NCBI GenBank assembly: GCA_023443285.1
Contig: JAEZVB010000014.1
Location: 1 to 58,715, forward strand
Length of the DNA stretch: 58,715 nucleotides
Reading direction: 5' to 3'
Source of the DNA: Bacillota bacterium
GTDB taxonomy: Bacteria > Bacillota > Negativicutes > Sporomusales > Sporomusaceae
Made by a program: the position numbers and the translations under genes. The notes beneath the pieces were generated by a model, which was given only the letters and a program-made list of their open reading frames with translations, had not been told where the DNA came from and made no database searches. Below are positions 43,922 through 51,516 of this stretch, piece by piece. Each line of letters begins with the position of its first letter. The stretch's first letter is position 1.

Positions 43922-44898
43922 GTATGTGGAAGCTGTCAGCAGGCACGGCTTGTGTAATTGGCAAGAAGTCAGTCAAAACAGATGTGCTCCCCACCACGGC
44001 CTATATTATGCTGGGCGAAAGATGCCGCAATTATTGCCGGTTTTGTGCCCAGTCGCGGGATAGCTTTGCACGAGCAGATATGTTATCCCGGGTCACCTGG
44101 CCGGAATTTTCGGGACAGGAGGCAGCTCGGGATATTGATGATGCTTTCCAAGATGGGAAACTGAAGCGGGCTTGTTTGCAGATTGTCAAGAATGAAGAAA
44201 GCTGGTCGGAAAGTATTAAAGCGCTCGCCGAATTGACTAACGTTAGCCGTGTGCCTGTCTGCATCTCTACCGATATAGAGAATGTAGCACAGGCCAGGGA
44301 ACTGATTGATAGGGGAGCTGAACGTATTTCCCTTGCTCTCGATGCCGCTACACCTGCGTTATATCAGGAGGTAAAAGGTGGCCAGTGGGATAAACGCTGG
44401 CAGCTGTTAATAGACTGCGCCTCTGAACTGCCTGGCAGAGTGAGCACCCATTTGATTGTTGGTTTGGGCGAAACCGAGGAGGAAATGGTTAATCGAATAG
44501 CGGCGTGTTATAATCACAACATCCATGTGGGTTTATTTGCGTTTACGCCATTGCGGGGAACGGCTTGGGCGGAGAAAGCGCCGCCAGCCATTGAAAAATA
44601 CCGGCGAATTCAAATTGCGCACTTTTTATTATCGCAAGGATATAATCACACGGTGTTTCACTTTTGTGACGGCAGAATGGACGGAGTCAATTTGCCGCCT
44701 AGCGAGTTAGCGGCTGTTTTGGCAACAGGCAAAGCGTTTGAAACCAGCGGCTGTGAGGGATGTAACCGACCGTATTACAATGAACGTCCGGGCGGGATCA
44801 TGTATAATTATCCCCGGCCGCTTACTTTGCCGGAAGTCAGGCAGGCACTACAGGAAAGCGGTATTATCGACATGGCAGTAGCGACGGCGCTGGCATAA
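43918..44898 (+). CDS. Radical SAM protein, probable second lipoyl synthase component (LipS-type)
   Basis: Protein of 326 residues, biotin-synthase-like. Radical SAM motif CRNYCRFCAQS (Cys-X3-Cys-X2-Cys) near residue 36-43, then a barrel (THLIVGLGETEEEM, GLFAFTPLRGT) and a C-terminal segment with CEGCNRPYYNERPGG that could bind an auxiliary cluster used as sulfur donor. ATG 43918 forms an ATGA overlap with the previous gene; GTG 43906 and ATG 43924 are alternatives. Paired with the preceding gene and followed by an octanoyltransferase, it probably inserts sulfur into octanoyl-GcvH. Biotin synthesis is the alternative, but no bio genes are near. Confidence 0.82.
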   Translation: MSMWKLSAGTACVIGKKSVKTDVLPTTAYIMLGERCRNYCRFCAQSRDSFARADMLSRVTWPEFSGQEAARDIDDAFQDGKLKRACLQIVKNEESWSESIKALAELTNVSRVPVCISTDIENVAQARELIDRGAERISLALDAATPALYQEVKGGQWDKRWQLLIDCASELPGRVSTHLIVGLGETEEEMVNRIAACYNHNIHVGLFAFTPLRGTAWAEKAPPAIEKYRRIQIAHFLLSQGYNHTVFHFCDGRMDGVNLPPSELAAVLATGKAFETSGCEGCNRPYYNERPGGIMYNYPRPLTLPEVRQALQESGIIDMAVATALA

Positions 44899-44937
44899 CA
44901 AGACGTGCAACAAGCAGGCGAAAAGGAGGAGTTTACT

Positions 44938-45759
44938 ATGAAGTGGCGGGTGATTACCAGTGGCCTGGGGCGCCCTGCCGATAATATGGCGGTGGACGAA
45001 GCGATATTAAAAGCCCATGCTGCCGGGAAAGTGCCGCCGACTATCCGCTTTTATGGCTGGCAGCCGGCGGCAGTGAGCATAGGTTATTTTCAAAAAGCGG
45101 CGGCTGAGGTGGATTTCGAAGAGTGCCGTCGTCAGGGCATCGATGTTGTTAGACGCCTGACCGGTGGCCGCGCCGTGCTTCATGACGCTGAACTTACCTA
45201 CAGCATAGTTGTGAGTGAAGATCATCCGTTGGTACCGGCGACGATTACAGCCTCCTATCGCTTCTTTAGTCAAGGCCTGCTGGATGGGCTGAAACTCCTG
45301 GGTATTGAGGCGCAAATGACTATGCCCAAGGCGGCATATGGCCAGACCAAGCGACAAAGTGCTTCAGCCGCCTGTTTTGATGCACCCTCGCATTATGAAG
45401 TTACCTATAACGGACGCAAACTGATTGGCAGCGCTCAGGTGCGCAAAGAGGGCGTTATCTTACAACATGGCTCGATCTTGCTGGACTTTAATCCGCAGCA
45501 GGTTGCCGCTGTTCTTAAGCTGAGTGCCCAAGCCAAGGAGCGCCTCGCCGGAATGCTAGCTGAGCGTGCCGGCTCACTGGCGGCCGCCGCCGGGCGGCAA
45601 ATTACCTGGGAACAAGTCTGCCAGGCAATGCAGGCAAGTTTCGGATCGGCTCTAGGTGTAGAACTAGTGGCTGATAGTTTAAGTCATGCTGAGCAAAGCT
45701 CGGCTCAGGATTTGGCTGCGACCAAATACACGCAAGACTGCTGGAACCTATTGCGCTAG
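44938..45759 (+). CDS. lipM: LipM-like octanoyltransferase
   Basis: Protein of 273 residues of the lipoate-ligase/BPL superfamily. RRLTGGRAVLHD (about 72-83) is the acyl-site motif. Catalytic Cys146 in AACFDAPSHYEV and GSAQVRKEGVILQHGSILLD match Bacillus LipM, which transfers octanoyl from acyl carrier protein to GcvH, rather than a lipoate ligase, which lacks this Cys. ATG 44938 follows AAAAGGAGGAG. It sits between the radical SAM pair and lpd in the gcv operon, so octanoylation, sulfur insertion and use of the cofactor are all encoded together. Confidence 0.88.
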   Translation: MKWRVITSGLGRPADNMAVDEAILKAHAAGKVPPTIRFYGWQPAAVSIGYFQKAAAEVDFEECRRQGIDVVRRLTGGRAVLHDAELTYSIVVSEDHPLVPATITASYRFFSQGLLDGLKLLGIEAQMTMPKAAYGQTKRQSASAACFDAPSHYEVTYNGRKLIGSAQVRKEGVILQHGSILLDFNPQQVAAVLKLSAQAKERLAGMLAERAGSLAAAAGRQITWEQVCQAMQASFGSALGVELVADSLSHAEQSSAQDLAATKYTQDCWNLLR

Positions 45760-45804
45760 AGCGCAGGGTGTTTTTGCTGGTCTTGGGTTAAGGGGGGACA
45801 TACT

Positions 45805-47208
45805 ATGGATTATGATGTAGCTGTCATTGGCGGCGGGCCGGGCGGTTATGTAGCCGCTATTCGCGCCGCACAGTTGGGCGGCAAGGTAGTACTTGTTGAA
45901 AAAGAAAGCCTGGGCGGGGTGTGTCTGAATCGGGGGTGTATCCCCACGAAAACATTACTAAAAAGTGCGGAAAAGTGGGAGGATTTAGCGCGCTGCGCTG
46001 AATTTGGCCTACAGGCTGACAATATCGGGTTTGATTATAAGCTTGTAATTGAGCGTAAGAATAAAATAGTTACAGGGCTTAGAAGCGGTATTGAACAATT
46101 GGTCAAGAGTAATGATATTACAGTAATCCGTGGTATTGCAGTATTAGCCGATTCTCAGCAACTGGAGGTCAGCACCGCTGAAGGACAAAAAAAAATATCG
46201 GCCAATAACATAATTATTGCTACCGGGTCTGTACCTAGTACGGTTCCGGTTCCCGGGCACGATTTGCCGGCTGTAATTACAAGTGATCAACTGCTGGAAC
46301 TGACTGAAGTGCCGAAAAGTCTGGTGGTGATCGGCGCCGGTGTGGTAGGAATTGAATTTAGTGCTATTATGAAGTCTTTTGGCTGTGAAGTAACTGTGGT
46401 GGAAATGCTGCCTAGCATATTGCCAATGGTTGATAGTGAAGTAGTCAAACGAATGGGATTGCTTTTGCGTAAACAGGGAATTAAAACCCTGACTGGAGCC
46501 AAAGTGACGGCAATGGAAGCAGCTGCCGGCGGCGTAGTGGTAAAAGTGGATACCGGCAAAGTGATACAAGAAATTCCGGCAGATAAGGTGCTTGTTGCCA
46601 CAGGACGCCGTCCGGTTACAGAAGGCTTGGGGTTAGGTACGGTAGGGGTGATTTTTGATCGGTCAGGTATTAAGGTTAATGAGCGTATGGAGACGAATAT
46701 TCCAGGAATTTATGCGATTGGTGATGTTACCGGCCAGAGCATGTTGGCACATACAGCATCGGCTGCCGGCATAGTGGCTGCGGAAAATGCTAGGGGTCTA
46801 CATTCAGTTATGGACTATAGCGCCATTCCCAGCTGCATATTTACCACCCCGGAAATCGCCACAGTGGGCTTGACTGAAGAACAGGCAGGGGCGCAAGCTA
46901 TTGATTTTACATCAAGCAAATTTAATTTCGCGGCCAATGGCAAAGCCGTGACAATGGGTGAAACCGACGGCTTGGTAAAGATTATTGCTGAGAAAGCAAC
47001 CGGCAGGGTGCTAGGAATGCACATCCTTGGCCCACACGCCAGTGACCTGATCATGGAGGGGGCACTGGCTATCAGAAACGCATTAACCGCCGAGGACATT
47101 GCCCATACCATTCACCCGCATCCTACGTTGGCGGAAACTGTTATGGAGAGTGCTCATGGTATTGATGGTGATATCATTCATCAGGTTAAGCTGCGGTCAA
47201 GGAAGTAA
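45805..47208 (+). CDS. lpd: Dihydrolipoyl dehydrogenase (glycine cleavage L-protein)
   Basis: Protein of 467 residues. FAD motif IGGGPGGYVAA, redox-active disulfide in GGVCLNRGCIPTKTLL, NAD motif IGAGVVGIEFS, FAD motif YAIGDVTG and the C-terminal active-site HPHPTLAE. It reoxidises dihydrolipoyl-GcvH with NAD+. ATG follows AAGGGGGG. Last gene of the gcv operon, 45 bases after lipM. Confidence 0.96.
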   Translation: MDYDVAVIGGGPGGYVAAIRAAQLGGKVVLVEKESLGGVCLNRGCIPTKTLLKSAEKWEDLARCAEFGLQADNIGFDYKLVIERKNKIVTGLRSGIEQLVKSNDITVIRGIAVLADSQQLEVSTAEGQKKISANNIIIATGSVPSTVPVPGHDLPAVITSDQLLELTEVPKSLVVIGAGVVGIEFSAIMKSFGCEVTVVEMLPSILPMVDSEVVKRMGLLLRKQGIKTLTGAKVTAMEAAAGGVVVKVDTGKVIQEIPADKVLVATGRRPVTEGLGLGTVGVIFDRSGIKVNERMETNIPGIYAIGDVTGQSMLAHTASAAGIVAAENARGLHSVMDYSAIPSCIFTTPEIATVGLTEEQAGAQAIDFTSSKFNFAANGKAVTMGETDGLVKIIAEKATGRVLGMHILGPHASDLIMEGALAIRNALTAEDIAHTIHPHPTLAETVMESAHGIDGDIIHQVKLRSRK

Positions 47209-47261
47209 TAATCTGCTTGACTTTTTGTACGTTTAATCATACAATTTATATAATTGCATAT

Positions 47262-47425
47262 GGAACAGGTGCCCGATTGGGCTTAATAGGGAAGCCGGTT
47301 CAAAGCCGGCACGGTCCCGCCGCTGTGATGGGGAGCCGCCTGCAGAAAGCCACTGAAATACCACTATTTTGGGAAGGCGCAGGTTGGCTGTGAACCTAAG
47401 TCAGAAGAACTGCCTGTTTGACAAT
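47262..47425 (+). promoter_or_regulatory. Cobalamin riboswitch
   Basis: The order of conserved parts fits: GGAACAGGTGCCC, GAAGCCGGTTCAAAGCCGG, CGGTCCCGCCGCTGTGAT (the B12 box, 47313-47330), AAGCCACTGAAATACC, GGGAAGGCGCAGG and GAACCTAAGTCAGAAGA. It should repress the following cobI and transporter genes when adenosylcobalamin is plentiful. Confidence 0.95.
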
Positions 47426-47484
47426 CACCGTTTTAACCTACGAGCGATGGGGAGGGGATTTGCGCGTCAATTCTTTTGGCAAAC

Positions 47485-47524
47485 AATCTCTGTCATCCCT
47501 ATTGTGTGGTGACAGAGATTTTAT
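47485..47524 (+). terminator. Riboswitch terminator before cobI
   Basis: AATCTCTGTCA (47485-47495) pairs with TGACAGAGATT (47510-47520), followed by TTATTTATT. It sits between the B12 aptamer and the first gene, as expected for attenuation. Confidence 0.85.
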
Positions 47525-47550
47525 TTATTATTTAAGGAGTTGTTTTATAG

Positions 47551-48273
47551 ATGTCAGGGATTTTTTATGGCGTCGGCGTAGGACCCGGCGACCCCGAATT
47601 ACTAACTTTAAAAGCTATTAATGCCATTAAAACAGCAGATGTGGTTATTGCTCCCCGGACTGAGAAAAAGGACGAAAGCACAGCCTTGTCGATTGCTCGT
47701 CCTTATATCCAAGAAGGGTGCGAGATTCTGGAATTAGTATTTCCCATGAATTATAACGCCCAGGCGCTGTCTGATGCTTGGGTGAACAATAAAAAAACCA
47801 TCCTGGAGCTCTTAGATGCCGGAAAGAAAGTAGCCTTTTTGACCTTGGGAGATCCTATGTTGTACAGTACATATATGTATGTGTATCGTTTATTGGAAGA
47901 TTCTGGTCATGAAATTGTCAATATTCCGGGAGTAAACTCTTTCTCAGCTATTGGCAACCGTCTTGGTATGCCGCTGGCAGAAGGCGGCGACATTCTGAGC
48001 ATTGTGCCGGCTACTATTGATGAGGAACGCCTGGAAAAAGTGTTGGCGGTATCTGACAATGTTGTACTTATGAAAGTATATAAGAACTTTACTGATATTG
48101 TTGAAAAATTGGACAAACACGGCATGGTCGAAAATGCTGTTATGGTTTCAAAATGTGGTTTGGATGGCGAAGAAATTATCTATGATCTGGTTGCTTCCGG
48201 CAGCAAAAAGGTTAATTACTTGTCAACAATCCTAACCAAACGCACTAAAGTGAGTAAACACGCATTGGCATGA
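47551..48273 (+). CDS. cobI: Precorrin-2/cobalt-factor II C20-methyltransferase
   Basis: SAM-dependent methyltransferase of 240 residues. YGVGVGPGDPELLTLKA at the N-terminus, TLGDPMLYSTYMYV and a central PGVNSFSAIGNRLG segment are typical of CobI/CbiL. It methylates C20 in corrin ring synthesis; the anaerobic form uses cobalt-factor II. ATG follows AAGGAG. It is the only corrin biosynthesis gene in the window, joined by an ATGA-type overlap to the transporter genes behind a shared B12 riboswitch. Confidence 0.92.
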   Translation: MSGIFYGVGVGPGDPELLTLKAINAIKTADVVIAPRTEKKDESTALSIARPYIQEGCEILELVFPMNYNAQALSDAWVNNKKTILELLDAGKKVAFLTLGDPMLYSTYMYVYRLLEDSGHEIVNIPGVNSFSAIGNRLGMPLAEGGDILSIVPATIDEERLEKVLAVSDNVVLMKVYKNFTDIVEKLDKHGMVENAVMVSKCGLDGEEIIYDLVASGSKKVNYLSTILTKRTKVSKHALA

Positions 48274-49328
48274 GTAACAGCCCGTTAACAGCGCTGTTTA
48301 ACCGGAAGCAGGCCAAGATTCGAGTAGCCAGTGTGCTGCTTTTTGCGGCGATAGTGCTGTTTACCCTGGCCGCGATTGGCTTTGGCCGGGCTGACATTAG
48401 TATGACTGATGCCGCTACCGTAATTTATGGCCAATTGACTGGTAGTCCTGAGGTTTATGCCCACATCAATGCCGCCAAGACGGCGATTATCTGGGATATT
48501 CGCTTGCCGCGTATTTTGTCCGCCGTTATCGTTGGCGGAGGACTAGCGGTTGCCGGTGTTGTTTTTCAGGCTCTGTTAATGAATCCGCTTGCTGATTCCT
48601 ATACTATGGGCGTATCGACAGGTGCAGCTTTTGGTGCCAGTGTGGCCATTTATCTTAATATCTTTTCCGAGGGCAGTCTGCCGGTAACGCTATTTGCCTT
48701 TGGCGGAGCGCTGGCGACCTTGCTGGTTGTTATGTCCATGGCTCGCGTAGGCGGTTATGTATCCTCTGCCAATCTGATCATTGCCGGGATTATTGTCAGC
48801 AGTATCTTGTCGGCGGCGATAAGTATGGTCAAAAGCCTTGCCGGTGAACAAGTATCTGCCATTGTTGCTTGGCTTATTGGCAGTCTGGCAGCGAAAAACT
48901 GGGAGCATGTGTTGTATGGCTGGCCGCTGATTCTGGCAGCCTGTTTTCTTTGCTATTACTATGCCGAAGATTTGAATATTGTCTCATTGGGAGACAGGGA
49001 AGCCCGCAGCTTAGGTGTCAATGCGTCCCGTCTTAGAATAGTGCTGTTAGCTGCCGGAGCGCTTATTACGGCAGTATGTGTGGCTATTGGCGGCATTATT
49101 GGTTTTATTGGTCTGATTGTGCCGCATATGGTTAGAATGTTGACAGGTTCTGATAATAAGGCGCTTATCCCATTATGCGGCTTAACCGGCGGGATACTGT
49201 TATTAACCGCCGATACCTTTGGCCGGTCGGTTGGCAATGTTGAGATACCTGTTGGGGTGTTGACGACACTTTTGGGCGGTCCCTTTTTCGTTTATATTTT
49301 TAGGATGCGTAACAAGACGCTTGGCTAG
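48270..49328 (+). CDS. btuC: BtuC/FecCD-type ABC permease
   Basis: Membrane protein of 352 residues with about ten transmembrane segments. Motifs such as WDIRLPRILSAVIVGGGLAVAG, QALLMNPLADSYTMGVSTGA and GFIGLIVPHMVRML are family hallmarks. It forms the channel for vitamin B12 or siderophore. ATG overlaps the cobI stop. The B12 riboswitch upstream points to cobalamin or cobinamide as substrate; the family alone would not. Confidence 0.88.
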   Translation: MSNSPLTALFNRKQAKIRVASVLLFAAIVLFTLAAIGFGRADISMTDAATVIYGQLTGSPEVYAHINAAKTAIIWDIRLPRILSAVIVGGGLAVAGVVFQALLMNPLADSYTMGVSTGAAFGASVAIYLNIFSEGSLPVTLFAFGGALATLLVVMSMARVGGYVSSANLIIAGIIVSSILSAAISMVKSLAGEQVSAIVAWLIGSLAAKNWEHVLYGWPLILAACFLCYYYAEDLNIVSLGDREARSLGVNASRLRIVLLAAGALITAVCVAIGGIIGFIGLIVPHMVRMLTGSDNKALIPLCGLTGGILLLTADTFGRSVGNVEIPVGVLTTLLGGPFFVYIFRMRNKTLG

Positions 49329-49338
49329 GAGCGTTATT

Positions 49339-50100
49339 ATGATAAAAGTAGAAAACCTACAATTTGGCTATGCAGCCAAACCTGTGCTAAAAGATATCAG
49401 CCTGGACATTGGTCAGGGCAGCTTTTGCGGCATTGTCGGGCCTAATGGCTCGGGTAAGACAACACTGCTCAATCTTATTACCGGGCAGCTTACAGCCGCC
49501 GCAGGCAATATTAGTCTTAAAGGGCGGGATATCAGTTCTTACCGGATTGCAGAACTGGCCCGCCATATTGCTATTGTGCCGCAAAATATGGATATCAAAT
49601 TCCCCTATACTTGCCTGGAGATTGTAGGCATGGGTCGCACTCCTTACAAAGCAAGGCTGCAGGGTTTAACGGATCAGGATGTAGCGATTATCGAAAATGC
49701 CATGAGGCTAACCGATACCCTTGATTTTGCCGGGAGATTGGTTACAGAACTGAGCGGTGGGGAACGCCAGCGGGTACTTTTTGCCAAGGCTTTGGCGCAG
49801 CAGCCGGAAGTTTTGTTTTTGGACGAGTCCTTTTCCAATATGGATATCTACTATAGTATCAAATGTTTGAATCTGCTAAGCGAACTGTGCGATCAGCAAG
49901 GGCTGACAGTGGTGGCGATAATTCATGATCTTAATCTTGTCAGTACTTTTTGCTCTGAGGCCGCTGTCCTCAAGGCCGGGCAGCTTATCAAGCACGGCGC
50001 TGCCCCGGAGGTGCTTGCTCCCGAACTTATTGGCGAGGTATTCCACATCAAAGTGGTGCGGGCAGGCGAGACCGGTCTGGCCGTCCTCTCTAATCTATAA
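49339..50100 (+). CDS. btuD: BtuD-type ABC ATPase
   Basis: Protein of 253 residues: Walker A GPNGSGKTT (about 36-44), Q loop VPQNMDIKF, signature LSGGERQRVLFAK, Walker B VLFLDESFSNMD and switch His in IIHDLN. Drives the BtuC permease. The D after the Walker B Glu is Ser here (LDES), an accepted variation. ATG 49339 follows TAGGAG; a TTG at 49321 overlaps btuC and has no ribosome site. Confidence 0.9.
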   Translation: MIKVENLQFGYAAKPVLKDISLDIGQGSFCGIVGPNGSGKTTLLNLITGQLTAAAGNISLKGRDISSYRIAELARHIAIVPQNMDIKFPYTCLEIVGMGRTPYKARLQGLTDQDVAIIENAMRLTDTLDFAGRLVTELSGGERQRVLFAKALAQQPEVLFLDESFSNMDIYYSIKCLNLLSELCDQQGLTVVAIIHDLNLVSTFCSEAAVLKAGQLIKHGAAPEVLAPELIGEVFHIKVVRAGETGLAVLSNL

Positions 50101-50133
50101 CAAGAACAAGAAGTTCCTGGAGGGAAATAGTAT

Positions 50134-51075
50134 ATGAAAATGAAAGCAATCTCTTTGGTTATTTTCCTTTTGCTGATGACAGTGTTAGCTGGTTGTGGTA
50201 CGTCTAAACCGGCGGCTACAGCTGACCAGGGAACAATAAAGATCACCGATGACTTACATAAAACCATTGTTCTTAAGCAGCCGGCCAAACGGATTATCTC
50301 TCTATACTCGGCGCATACTGAGAATCTGCTGGCGCTGGGGCTTGAGGCCGAGATTATCGGTGTCAGCACAACCGAAACAGATCCGGTGGCTAAAAACAAG
50401 CCGGTGTTTGATTATCGAGCTGACCCGGAAAAAGTATTGGCAGCCCAGCCTGACCTAGTCATTATCCGGCCATTTATCAAGCAAAGTCACCCTGATTTTG
50501 TCAAGACACTGGAGCAGGCTAATATCAAGGTGGTTTGTCTCTATCCGGAGAAGTTCGAAGAATTTGACAGCTATATAAAAAAGCTGGCTGTATTGATAGG
50601 GCGAGAACAGCAGGCCAGCGACAAACTGACTGCTTTTCATGCCAAGCTCAAGCAAGTGGCTGAGCATACGGCTAAAGCACCTGTTAAAAAGCAGGTGTAT
50701 TTTGAAGCTACAGCTACCGAATATCGAACAATTACGCCTGACAGTATGCCGGGGACAGTACTTAAGCTGGCCGGCGGGCTAAATGTGGCAAATGATGCCC
50801 AGGCCGTGAAGGCTGCCAGCAGTATTGCCGCCTACGGCAGTGAGCGTTTACTAATGAAGGCTGACACCATTGACGTGTTCTTGGCGCAGCGTGGCCCGAT
50901 GAATCCGGGAGTTACGCCTGATAACATTAAACAGCGCCCGGGCTTTGACAAAATCAAGGCTGTGCGTGAAAACAAAGTATTCATTGTTGACGAACGATTT
51001 GTGTCCAGTCCCACCTTCCGGCTGGCTGAAGGTGTAGAGCAATTGGCTAAACTCATCTATCCGGAAGTATATTAG
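50134..51075 (+). CDS. btuF: BtuF-like substrate-binding lipoprotein
   Basis: Protein of 313 residues with a lipoprotein signal (lipobox VLAGC, Cys about 21) and a class III periplasmic binding fold (PAKRIISLYSAHTENLLALGL, ADPEKVLAAQPDLVIIRPF, and the C-terminal FDKIKAVRENKVFIVD). ATG follows CTGGAGGG. With the two genes before it, it forms a complete importer. The riboswitch context suggests corrinoid binding. Confidence 0.88.
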   Translation: MKMKAISLVIFLLLMTVLAGCGTSKPAATADQGTIKITDDLHKTIVLKQPAKRIISLYSAHTENLLALGLEAEIIGVSTTETDPVAKNKPVFDYRADPEKVLAAQPDLVIIRPFIKQSHPDFVKTLEQANIKVVCLYPEKFEEFDSYIKKLAVLIGREQQASDKLTAFHAKLKQVAEHTAKAPVKKQVYFEATATEYRTITPDSMPGTVLKLAGGLNVANDAQAVKAASSIAAYGSERLLMKADTIDVFLAQRGPMNPGVTPDNIKQRPGFDKIKAVRENKVFIVDERFVSSPTFRLAEGVEQLAKLIYPEVY

Positions 51076-51100
51076 AGGCAATAGAAAATTTAATTCCTAC

Positions 51101-51129
51101 TTGACAACTTATAATTAACTTCATATAAT
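51101..51129 (+). promoter_or_regulatory. feo operon promoter
   Basis: TTGACA (51101-51106) and TATAAT (51124-51129), 17-base spacer: full consensus boxes. Confidence 0.88.
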
Positions 51130-51134
51130 GTAAT

Positions 51135-51149
51135 TGATAATAAATATCA
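51135..51149 (+). promoter_or_regulatory. Fur box 1 at the transcription start
   Basis: TGATAAT-A-AATATCA is a 7-1-7 Fur palindrome with one mismatch, placed right after the -10 box where Fur binding would block initiation. Confidence 0.65.
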
Positions 51150-51192
51150 GTTGTGCGTCAGCAAGAATGACGCCAATTTTTTAACCATATAG

Positions 51193-51207
51193 TGATAATG
51201 ATTATCA
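51193..51207 (+). promoter_or_regulatory. Fur box 2
   Basis: TGATAAT-G-ATTATCA is a perfect 7-1-7 Fur box, located 22 bases before the feoA start codon. With box 1 it predicts iron repression of the operon. Confidence 0.88.
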
Positions 51208-51228
51208 TTACTGAAGGGGGTACTTATC

Positions 51229-51450
51229 ATGACACTTTCACAAGCTAAACGTGGTCAGCGTCTTTTAATTGCGGCTATTCCTAATCCTACTATCAGGGCT
51301 CAGGCTATTCGCTTCGGTATTGCCGAGGGAGCCGAGGTAGAATGTTTTGAAAAATTGCCTGCCGGACCAGTGGTTATCGGTAGAGGTAAGCAAGAGATTG
51401 CTATAGGGCGTCGTCTGGCCGAAAACATAGAGGTGCAGCTAGCCGGTTAA
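51229..51450 (+). CDS. feoA: Ferrous iron transport protein A
   Basis: Small SH3-like cytoplasmic protein of 73 residues: TLSQAKRGQRLLIAAIP, then IRFGIAEGAEVECFEKLPAGPVV-type barrel strands and a C-terminal LAENIEVQ. It regulates or completes the FeoB transporter. ATG follows GAAGGGGGT. Under two Fur boxes; feoB follows. Confidence 0.92.
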   Translation: MTLSQAKRGQRLLIAAIPNPTIRAQAIRFGIAEGAEVECFEKLPAGPVVIGRGKQEIAIGRRLAENIEVQLAG

Positions 51451-51516
51451 TGAAATCCTAGCAGGGAAAGCTTGTCCAGAATATGCTTATAGAGTAAGGA
51501 GCCAGTGGAGGAAGAT

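Noticed and set aside
43918..44898. Biotin synthase (bioB)
   Set aside because: Fold and radical SAM motif are similar, but no biotin genes are near and the operon context with gcvH, a second radical SAM gene and lipM favours lipoyl synthesis.
51505..51516. GTG start for feoB
   Set aside because: Its AAGGAG is only about 3 bases away; ATG 51517 has GGAGGA at a workable distance, although the choice is not certain.
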